Shown here: in pieces, positions 18,109-24,341 of the stretch
Layout of the letters: each line of letters opens with the position of its first letter
How positions within the stretch are numbered: the first letter of the stretch is position 1
Source of the DNA: Roseomonas sp. KE0001
GTDB lineage: Bacteria; Pseudomonadota; Alphaproteobacteria; Acetobacterales; Acetobacteraceae
Length of the DNA: 64,000 nucleotides
Assembly (NCBI RefSeq): GCF_016107285.1
Contig: NZ_RCVQ01000001.1
Location: 310,001 to 374,000, forward strand
Direction of reading: 5' to 3'
Made by a program: the position numbers and the translations under genes
The notes under the pieces: generated by a model
The model's input: only the letters and a program-made list of their open reading frames with translations
Told to the model about the DNA's origin: nothing
The model's database searches: none

Positions 18109-18522
18109 ATGAGCAGCTTCCTGCACACCATGATCCGTGTCGGCGACCTGGAGCGCAGCGTCGATTTCTACACCCGCCTGCTGGGCATGAAGGAGTTGCG
18201 CCGCAACGACGTGCCGGAGGGCAAGTACACGCTGGTCTTCGTGGGCTATGCGCCGGAGAGCAGCGGCGCCGGCGTGATCGAGCTGACCTACAACTACGGC
18301 GTTAATAACTATGAGTTGGGCAACGCTTTTGGCCATTTGGCCATTGGCGTGCCCGATGTTTATGCAACCTGCGAAGCCCTCCGCGCCGCCGGCGCCCGCA
18401 TCACGCGCGAGCCGGGGCCGGTGAAGTTCGGCACCACCGTGATCGCCTTCGTGGAGGACCCGGACGGCTACAAGATCGAGCTGATCGAGCGCAAGAGCGC
18501 CGAGGCCGGCACGCGCGGCTGA
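18109..18522 (+). CDS. gloA: Lactoylglutathione lyase (glyoxalase I)
   Basis: This metalloenzyme isomerises the methylglyoxal-glutathione hemithioacetal to S-lactoylglutathione. It has 137 residues (E. coli GloA 135). The four metal ligands are in place: H6 (HTMIRVGD), E in VIELTYNY, H in AFGHLAIG and E in [10 protein letters not shown]. It lies 13 bp after lpxI with a GAAGGA ribosome-binding site. Its glutathione substrate would come from GshB encoded at 34542. Codons 64-90 (18298-18378) are unusually AT-rich at third positions compared with the rest of the gene. Confidence 0.96.
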   Translation: MSSFLHTMIRVGDLERSVDFYTRLLGMKELRRNDVPEGKYTLVFVGYAPESSGAGVIELTYNYGVNNYELGNAFGHLAIGVPDVYATCEALRAAGARITREPGPVKFGTTVIAFVEDPDGYKIELIERKSAEAGTRG

Positions 18523-18535
18523 GGCGGGCGGCGCC

Positions 18536-19408
18536 TCAACGCGCGCTTTCCTCGATCAGCACCTGGGCGGTGTGGCAGAGCAGCCCGTCCGGGGCGCAGA
18601 GGCTGTCGAGCAGCCCTTCCTGATCGGTGCCCGGCAGGGCGAGCAGCGGGCCGACCCCGCCCTCCGCCCGCCGCCGGGCATGGAAGGCGCGCGACTGCCG
18701 CCGCGCCGCCGCCGGCTCCTCCTCGCCATAGGCGATGGCGAAGGGCTTGCGGACCACCGGCCGATGCTGCGGCGACAGCACGGCCATTTCCAGCCCGTCC
18801 AGTTGCAGCGTCTCTTCCAGCCGCGGGTCGCCCATCGCCGTCAGGTCATAGAGGCCGGAGAGGCCGAGGCCCGCCACCACGCGCGGATGTTCGAGCAGCA
18901 GCGCCGCCAGATGCGCGCCGGACCCCCAGCCGCACACCAGCACCGGCCCCGAGATGCCGTGCTGCGGGCCCTGTGCCATCAGCCAGTCCAGCGCCCGCTG
19001 TCCCTGCCGCACGATGCGCGCCAGGCTGGCCTGGGGCGCCGGCGTGTGGCCGGGCAGGGCGGCCGACCAGCCATGGGCCATCACGCCATGCGCCACCGCG
19101 CCGGCCTGCGGCCGCCCGTCGGCCTCCCAGCCGCCGTTCAGCAGCACCAGGCAGGGCGCGGAAGGCTCGATGGCTGGGAAGAGATCCCATCGGCACTCCG
19201 CCGTCGCGGCATAGGGCAGATCGAGCTTGGAAGGCCGCGCGGCCCGGAGCGCGGCCGAGGCCTCGCGCCGCCGGGCGACGCGCTCCACCAGGGGGAGCGT
19301 CCCGCCGGCCGGCCGTGAGCGGGGCAGGGGGGAGGTGCCGCGCGCGGCGTCGGGGCGGATCACCGCCGGGCCGCCATGGGCGACATGCGGAGGCCGTGGT
19401 GACGGCAC
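18536..19408 (-). CDS. Alpha/beta-hydrolase-fold protein, formamidase-like, catalytic residues lost
   Basis: 290 residues. The order of elements matches the kynurenine formamidase/esterase family: oxyanion strand (LLNGGWE, 89-95), ARALDWL-like helix (RALDWL, 138-143), nucleophile elbow (VCGWGSGAHLAALLLE, 158-173), GLSGLYDL (182-189), a strand ending in the acid (IAYGEEEP, 225-232), RRQSRAF, and a late PG..Q..LLDSL (259-270). Every catalytic position appears changed. HGG is NGG, the elbow serine (GxSxG) is glycine (GWGSG), the acid is Glu, and the catalytic His is Gln263. It is probably a non-enzymatic fold homologue. An Arg/Pro-rich segment of about 60 residues precedes the domain. A thioesterase gene lies upstream on the same strand (97-bp gap). 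Confidence 0.75.
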   Translation of the reverse strand: MPSPRPPHVAHGGPAVIRPDAARGTSPLPRSRPAGGTLPLVERVARRREASAALRAARPSKLDLPYAATAECRWDLFPAIEPSAPCLVLLNGGWEADGRPQAGAVAHGVMAHGWSAALPGHTPAPQASLARIVRQGQRALDWLMAQGPQHGISGPVLVCGWGSGAHLAALLLEHPRVVAGLGLSGLYDLTAMGDPRLEETLQLDGLEMAVLSPQHRPVVRKPFAIAYGEEEPAAARRQSRAFHARRRAEGGVGPLLALPGTDQEGLLDSLCAPDGLLCHTAQVLIEESAR

Positions 19409-19505
19409 CGGCAGACGAAGGCGGTCGGGGCTGGAGGCATCGGGCGGCTCCCACGGGACGACGTCCCATCGCCTTGCAACCGCCGTGCCGCCGCGCGGCG
19501 GGCTG

Positions 19506-19958
19506 TCAGACCCGCCCGGCGTCCGGCGCCATCAGCGGCGCCAGCGCCTCGCGAAGTTCCGGCGCCACGGGCAGGGGGCGCGCCTGGGTGGCGGCATCGA
19601 CCTGCACATGGATGAAGTGCCCCTCGGCGCAGGCCGTCTCCTGGCCGGGCCGGAACAGGCCGATCTCGTAGCGGATGGAGCTCTGCCCGATCCGGGCCAC
19701 GCGCAGCCCGCCGCTCAGCACGTCCGGGAAGAAGGCGGGGGCGTGATGCCGGCAGAGGGTTTCCACCACCACGAAGGTCTCGGCGCGCTCGCCCGCGCCC
19801 AGGCGGCCCAGGCCGTGCAGGAACCGCGCCACCAGCGTGTCGAAATAGAAGTAGTAGGCCGCGTTGTTGACGTGGCCCTGGCTGTCCTGGTCGCCCCAGC
19901 GGGTGGGCATGTCGAGGAACCAGCGGTACGCGCTGCGGCGGGGCGGGGTCTGGGCCAT
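19506..19958 (-). CDS. Acyl-CoA thioesterase, YbgC/4-hydroxybenzoyl-CoA type
   Basis: 150 residues, a single hotdog domain. The motif RWGDQDSQGHVNNAAYYFY (about 20-38) is the family signature, with the catalytic Asp in D-x-D-x-x-GHVNN. The remainder (RHHAPAFFPDVLSGGLRV, then FIHVQVD) fits cytoplasmic thioesterases acting on acyl-CoA or aryl-CoA. The substrate cannot be told from sequence. It lies upstream of the pseudo-hydrolase gene on the same strand and divergent from minC (236-bp gap). Confidence 0.88.
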   Translation of the reverse strand: MAQTPPRRSAYRWFLDMPTRWGDQDSQGHVNNAAYYFYFDTLVARFLHGLGRLGAGERAETFVVVETLCRHHAPAFFPDVLSGGLRVARIGQSSIRYEIGLFRPGQETACAEGHFIHVQVDAATQARPLPVAPELREALAPLMAPDAGRV

Positions 19959-20194
19959 GGCGGATCTCCTTCAGGAAGGGGCGTCGGCCTGTGGCGAATG
20001 GCCCACGCGTGCGGCAAAACCAGGGGACCGGGCGGCGCTTCCTGCGCTATGGGGCTTCGCCCGGAGGGGATGCGCCTGTATAGGTTAAGAATTCCTGGCG
20101 AACAGGGTGTGGTCCGATGGCAGAATGACCGGCCGGCCGCGCCTGCCCTGCCGGATTTCCGCAACGCCCGATAGCAGGATGGCCGCCGCCCCCC
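19959..20194. other. Divergent promoter region, thioesterase/minC
   Basis: The 236-bp gap must carry promoters in both directions. The most AT-rich part is GTATAGGTTAAGAATTCC (20077-20094), a likely -10 region toward minC. A weak -35 (CTTCGC, 20056-20061) lies 17 bp before it. No long repeat or terminator is visible. Confidence 0.35.
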
Positions 20195-20947
20195 ATGTCA
20201 GCCCCCGCCGCAAATCCCCGCCTGGAGCCGTTCCGGCTGCGCGGCGCGAACTTCAACCTGCTGGTGCTCCGGCTGCTGGACCCGAGGCCGGAGGTGATCG
20301 TTCCGGCGCTCGCCGATCAGTTCCGCCGTGCGCCCGGCTTCCTGCGTTTCGCGCCGCTGGTGCTGGGGCTGGATGATCTGGACGTGCCGCCGCACGCGGT
20401 GGATTTCGGCCGCCTGGCCGCCGAGCTGCGCGCCATCGAGATCATGCCGATCGGCACCACGGGGGGCACGCCGGAGCTGCGCGCCGCCGCCCAGTCCGCC
20501 GGCCTGCCGCCGCTGCGCACCGCCGGGGGCAAGGAGGAGGCGGTGAACCTCGCGCCGCCGCCCCCGGAGCCCGCCGCGGCCGCGGAGCCGCCGGCTCCCC
20601 CGTCGCCGGGCGGGTCCCGGCCGACCATGGTGATCGATCACGCGGTCCGGGCGGGGCAGCGCATCTGGGCGCAGGGCGCCGATCTGATCGTCAATGGCAC
20701 GGTCAATCCCGGCGCTGAGGTCATTGCGGACGGCAATGTGCACGTCTATGGCGCGCTGCGGGGGCGGGCGATCGCCGGCGGGGCCGACAATACCGATGCG
20801 CGCGTCTTCGCGTTGAATTTCGAGCCGGAGTTGGTTTCCATCGCGGGATACTACGCGGTGCGGGAAGGACTTACGGATGCTCCGATCGGCAAGCCCGTCC
20901 AGGTGCGGCTGATCGGCGAGAATATGCGATTCGACCGGCTGGGCTGA
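20195..20947 (+). CDS. minC: Septum site-determining protein MinC
   Basis: MinC inhibits FtsZ polymerisation away from midcell when recruited by MinD. It has 250 residues. The N-terminal domain (about 10-105) begins RLRGANFNLLVLRL. A Pro/Ala-rich linker (about 120-145) follows, then the C-terminal beta-helical domain with VRAGQRIWAQGADLIVNGTVNPGAEVIADGNVHVYG and the GRAIAGGADN segment that binds MinD. It is the first gene of minCDE. Confidence 0.95.
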   Translation: MSAPAANPRLEPFRLRGANFNLLVLRLLDPRPEVIVPALADQFRRAPGFLRFAPLVLGLDDLDVPPHAVDFGRLAAELRAIEIMPIGTTGGTPELRAAAQSAGLPPLRTAGGKEEAVNLAPPPPEPAAAAEPPAPPSPGGSRPTMVIDHAVRAGQRIWAQGADLIVNGTVNPGAEVIADGNVHVYGALRGRAIAGGADNTDARVFALNFEPELVSIAGYYAVREGLTDAPIGKPVQVRLIGENMRFDRLG

Positions 20948-20992
20948 ACAGGCTGGAACGAACAGGCCCGGGCGGCAGAGAGGAGAGACCTA

Positions 20993-21811
20993 ATGGCGCA
21001 AGTGATCGTGGTGACGTCGGGCAAGGGAGGGGTCGGCAAGACCACAAGCTCCGCCGCCTTCGCCACGGGCCTGGCTCAGAGCGGCAAGAAGACGGTGGTC
21101 ATCGACTTCGACGTCGGTCTGCGCAACCTCGACCTGATCATGGGTGTCGAGCGCCGCGTGGTGTTCGACATCGTCAACGTGATCAGCGGCGAGGCCAAGC
21201 TGAGCCAGGCGCTGATCCGCGACAAGCGGATCGACAACCTGTCGATCCTGCCGGCCAGCCAGACGCGTGACAAGGACGCGCTGACCAAGGAAGGCGTGGC
21301 GACGATCATCGAGGAGCTGTCGAAGGATTTCGACTACATCCTCTGCGACAGCCCGGCGGGCATCGAGAAGGGCGCGCTGCTGGCGCTCTATTTCGCGGAC
21401 CAGGCCATCGTCGTCACCAATCCGGAAGTCTCCTCCGTCCGGGACAGCGACCGCATCCTCGGCGTGCTGCAGTCGAAGTCGAAGCGGGCCGAGGAGAAGC
21501 GGGACCCGGTGAAGGAGCACCTCGTCGTCACGCGCTACGACCCGAACCGGGTCGAGAAGGGCGAGATGCTGAAGCTCGAGGATATCCGCGAGATCCTGGC
21601 CATTCCGCTGCTCGGCGTCATCCCCGAGAGCGAGAGCGTGCTGAAGGCCTCCAACACCGGCAATCCGGTGATCCTGGACGAGGCCTCGAATGCCGGCCGG
21701 GCCTACAAGGATGCCGTCGCCCGCTTCCTCGGCGAGGACCGCCCGCACCGCTTCCTCGATCCGGAGAAGCGTGGCTTCCTGTCGCGCCTGTTCGGGGGGA
21801 GGGCCGCATGA
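20993..21811 (+). CDS. minD: Septum site-determining protein MinD
   Basis: MinD is a membrane-cycling ATPase that carries MinC and is displaced by MinE. It has 272 residues. The deviant Walker A motif GKGGVGKTTSS is at about residues 10-20, then DFDVGLRNLDLIMG and CDSPAGIE. The C-terminal amphipathic membrane-targeting helix reads RGFLSRLFGG. GAGGAGAGACC lies just upstream of the ATG. The stop overlaps the minE start as ATGA (21808-21811). Confidence 0.98.
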   Translation: MAQVIVVTSGKGGVGKTTSSAAFATGLAQSGKKTVVIDFDVGLRNLDLIMGVERRVVFDIVNVISGEAKLSQALIRDKRIDNLSILPASQTRDKDALTKEGVATIIEELSKDFDYILCDSPAGIEKGALLALYFADQAIVVTNPEVSSVRDSDRILGVLQSKSKRAEEKRDPVKEHLVVTRYDPNRVEKGEMLKLEDIREILAIPLLGVIPESESVLKASNTGNPVILDEASNAGRAYKDAVARFLGEDRPHRFLDPEKRGFLSRLFGGRAA

Positions 21812-22155
21812 GCTGGCTCGACGTCTTTCGCGGCAAGAGCAAGCCGCCACCCAGCAGTGCCGGCGCGGCCAAGGAGCGGTTGCAGATCGTCCTGGCGCAT
21901 GAACGCATCAGCCGCAACGGCAACGACTTCCTGCCGCGGCTGCAGAAGGAGTTGATCGAGGTGGTGGCGCGCTATGTCGCCATCGATCCGAAGGCGGTGA
22001 ACGTCTCGCTCGACCGTGGCGGCGATATGAGCACCCTCGCCATCGAGGTCGAACTGCCGCCCCCGGGCCCGCAGGACCGGGTCAAGACCGCCCAGGGTGC
22101 CGCGTCCGCCAGCCCCAAGGCCGATCCGGCGCCCGGCGAGGGCAAGCCCGCCTGA
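21808..22155 (+). CDS. minE: Cell division topological specificity factor MinE
   Basis: MinE stimulates MinD ATPase and drives pole-to-pole oscillation. It has 115 residues against 88 in E. coli. The N-terminal membrane and MinD-binding part is SWLDVFRGK, then AKERLQIVLAHERI, and the dimerisation domain contains FLPRLQKELIEVVARYV. The extra length is a Pro/Ala/Lys-rich C-terminal tail after about residue 80. It is translationally coupled to minD. Confidence 0.96.
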   Translation: MSWLDVFRGKSKPPPSSAGAAKERLQIVLAHERISRNGNDFLPRLQKELIEVVARYVAIDPKAVNVSLDRGGDMSTLAIEVELPPPGPQDRVKTAQGAASASPKADPAPGEGKPA

Positions 22156-22174
22156 GGCGGCAGATGGGGCCCTG

Positions 22175-22198
22175 GGGCGGCCGCCGGGCCCGCCGCCC
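22175..22198. terminator. Convergent-gene hairpin, minE / DMT transporter
   Basis: GGGCGGC (22175-22181) pairs exactly with GCCGCCC (22192-22198) around a 10-base GC-rich loop. It fills the 43-bp gap between the two converging genes and could act in both directions. There is no T-tract on either side. Confidence 0.4.
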
Positions 22199-23080
22199 TC
22201 AGCCGCCGGGGCGGGCCCGGGCGCGGTCCGAGCGGACCAGGTAGAGCGTGGCGGCCAGCATGGTCAGCGTGCCGGCCACCAGCCCCCAGCCGGGCTGCTC
22301 CGAGAAGACGGCCCAGCCGATCATGGCGCTGGCCGGGATCTGCGCATACTCCATCGGCGCCAGGAGCCCGACATCGGCACGCCGCGCCGCGGCCGAGGCG
22401 GCCAGGTCGCAGATCAGCGCGAAGAGCGAGCCGAGCACCAGCATGGCCAGGGCCAGGAGGCTCGGCATGCGCCAGACGAACAGGCAGACCGGCCCCCAGA
22501 ACAGCACCGAGAGCAGCGAGTACCAGGCCACGACACGGGCTGGCGGCTCGGTGCTGGACAGCGCCTTGAAGCAGATCAGCACCAGGGCGCTGCACAGGCC
22601 GGCGACCAGCGCCGCCGGCGTGCCGGGCGAGAGGTCTCCGCCCGGCTGGGCGATGACCAGCACGCCGAGAAAGCCGATGCCGGCGGCCAGCGCGCGGTCG
22701 CGCCGGACCCTCTCGTGCAGCAGCAGGGCGGCCAGCGGCAGCACCCAGAGCGGCCTGGCGCTGACCAGCGCCACCGCATCGGCAAGGGGCAGCCAGAGAA
22801 TCGCCAGAAGGCTGAGCAGGAAGGAGGTGATGCCGGCCGCGCCACGCGCCAGATGCAGCAACGGGCGCCGGGTGGCGAGCGAATTCAGCCCGCCGCGCAG
22901 CATCCAGGGCAGCAGGAAGGCCAGGGTGAGCAGACCGCGAGCGAACGGCACCAGCGGCACGGGCAGGCCATCGCGCAGGGCGGCGCGGTAGCAGGCATTC
23001 ACCCCGGCGCCGCTGAGCGCGGCGAGCAGCATCAGCCCCAGCCCCGCCAGGGGCGTGGCTGGCAGGCGGAAGGGAGGCAT
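22199..23080 (-). CDS. EamA-family (DMT superfamily) transporter
   Basis: 293 residues with about ten hydrophobic helices in two EamA repeats. The first repeat contains NACYRAALRDGLPVPLV and an RG...F..L pattern, then ADAVALVSARPLWVLPLAALLLHERV, typical of helix 4 of the repeat. It probably exports a metabolite or amino acid, but the substrate is unknown. It follows the small gene at 23096-23293 on the same strand after 15 bp, so the two are likely co-transcribed. Confidence 0.85.
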   Translation of the reverse strand: MPPFRLPATPLAGLGLMLLAALSGAGVNACYRAALRDGLPVPLVPFARGLLTLAFLLPWMLRGGLNSLATRRPLLHLARGAAGITSFLLSLLAILWLPLADAVALVSARPLWVLPLAALLLHERVRRDRALAAGIGFLGVLVIAQPGGDLSPGTPAALVAGLCSALVLICFKALSSTEPPARVVAWYSLLSVLFWGPVCLFVWRMPSLLALAMLVLGSLFALICDLAASAAARRADVGLLAPMEYAQIPASAMIGWAVFSEQPGWGLVAGTLTMLAATLYLVRSDRARARPGG

Positions 23081-23095
23081 GGGCGGCGGCCCGGC

Positions 23096-23293
23096 TCAGC
23101 GGCGCGGCGCCAGCTCCGTCTCCAGGGCCTTGATCTTGGCGGTCAGGGACTGCCGCAACGTGGCGGCGGCATGCGGCTTCAGCGCGGCCAGGGCTTCCTT
23201 CAGCTCCCGGAGCTGACGCTTCTTCTCCTCCTGATTGCGGGAGATCGGACGATTGCCGGAAAGCTGGCCGTCGAAGGCACGCATGTCGTTCAT
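23096..23293 (-). CDS. Small hypothetical protein, coiled coil
   Basis: 65 residues, not recognised. Most of it (about residues 20-60) is charged and helical: EEKKRQLRELKEALAALK then TAKIKALETELAPRR, with heptad-like leucine spacing. There is no signal peptide or membrane helix. The codon bias matches its neighbours. It sits 15 bp upstream of the DMT transporter on the same strand. Real coding status is likely but not certain. Confidence 0.55.
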   Translation of the reverse strand: MNDMRAFDGQLSGNRPISRNQEEKKRQLRELKEALAALKPHAAATLRQSLTAKIKALETELAPRR

Positions 23294-23751
23294 CCTCGAG
23301 TCGAAACGTCGCCCGGCTGTCAGGGGCAGGAGAGGCTTTAGAGCGGATCAGCGGGCGGCGATATCGGGCTGGCAAGAAATTCCCGCCATGGGCGACAGGG
23401 GAGGGCGGAACTCGCGGCGCCAAGGCTCACCGCCGAGCAGGGTGGGAGCCCTCCTCCCCTCCGGTGGGTCAGCCAGATTACCCAGCTTTATCCAGACCAG
23501 AGGTGTGGTGATCGCGACCGTGGCCCTGGTGTTCGCCATCCTCCGCTTCAGCGCCTAGTCCACCCTCAACCCCCGGGCCCATTCCCTCGGGGCCTTCCCC
23601 GCCACGCACCCGGCCGTGCTGCCGTCGCCCGCCCCGCCCTGTGTCCGCAGAACCCGCGCTTCCCAAGGCAGGCTCTCCATGCGCGACGAATTCGCCAAGA
23701 ACAAAGATTGGCAGGCCAGCCGGGCGCCAGGGCCGCCCACAAATCAACCGA
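23294..23751. other. 458-bp gap without a confident gene
   Basis: This is the longest gap in the window. It is less uniformly GC-rich than the flanks. Two short plus-strand frames are worth noting. One ends at 23558 and its last 18 codons (from 23502) encode a hydrophobic stretch, GVVIATVALVFAILRFSA, with good high-GC codon use but no good start. The other, ATG 23678 to 23782, encodes 34 residues starting MRDEFAKNKDWQ and overlaps the end of the MarR gene. Neither is a confident gene. No tRNA, terminator or repeat was seen. Confidence 0.4.
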
Positions 23752-24255
23752 TCACACTACTTCCTGCCGCCCGCCTTCGGTAAAGCGGCATGAAGCCGGC
23801 GGTGACAGCCGGTTCAGCTTCCGCAGGAGTTGCATCAGGCAATCCCGCTCCGCCGCGGTGAGCGGCGCCGCCAGCCGGCTCTCCATCTCCGCAACCCGTC
23901 GCTTGAGGGGGGCCAGAACCTGTTGTCCGGCCTCGCTCAGTTCCAGCGCCTGGGCGCGTCGGTCGCCGCTCACGGCGTGGCGCTCCACCAGACCCCGTTC
24001 AGTTAAGCGCTGCATGGCCGGGCTCAGAGTCGACTTGTCCAGCCCGGCGGCGCTGGCCAGAAGGCCCAGCGTGATGCCGGGATTGGCTTCGACCAGGCAG
24101 AGCAGGGTGAATTCGCCCGCGGTCACGCCGACATCGGCTGTGTTCTCGGAAAAGTCCAGCAGCATCCTTGTATGGGCTCGCCGCAGCAGATGCCCCAGGA
24201 GGTCCGGTAGAGGACCCAGATCAACCCTATCCGACCGGATGCGCATGCTCTCCAT
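23752..24255 (-). CDS. MarR-family transcriptional regulator
   Basis: 167 residues with a winged helix-turn-helix core: EFTLLCLVEANPGITLGLLAS (recognition region) then LDKSTLSPAMQRLTERGLVERH, and the wing DRRAQALELSEAGQ. C-terminal helices form the dimer interface. Ligand and targets are unknown. It stands alone between the gap at 23294 and tamB. Upstream is an AT-rich promoter with a TTTCGAAA palindrome (24283-24290). TAGTCT lies 6 bases before the ATG, so the transcript may have almost no leader. Confidence 0.88.
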   Translation of the reverse strand: MESMRIRSDRVDLGPLPDLLGHLLRRAHTRMLLDFSENTADVGVTAGEFTLLCLVEANPGITLGLLASAAGLDKSTLSPAMQRLTERGLVERHAVSGDRRAQALELSEAGQQVLAPLKRRVAEMESRLAAPLTAAERDCLMQLLRKLNRLSPPASCRFTEGGRQEVV

Positions 24256-24282
24256 GACCGGAGACTAGCGCAGGCGATTCAT

Positions 24283-24290
24283 TTTCGAAA
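24283..24290. promoter_or_regulatory. Palindrome TTTCGAAA in the marR promoter
   Basis: An 8-bp perfect palindrome in an AT-rich patch 28 bp before the MarR-family start codon. It could be part of an autoregulatory operator, as is common for MarR proteins. It is too short to be convincing alone. Confidence 0.3.
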
Positions 24291-24341
24291 CGGTATAGCG
24301 GCCGCCCGATGCAGGCCGCCATGTCGCGGGCCCTCCAAGCC

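Noticed and set aside
19440-19480. GGGACG-A-CGTCCC near-palindrome between the pseudo-hydrolase and thioesterase genes
   Set aside because: A 1-base loop cannot form a stable hairpin of full length, and there is no T-tract or context pointing to an operator.
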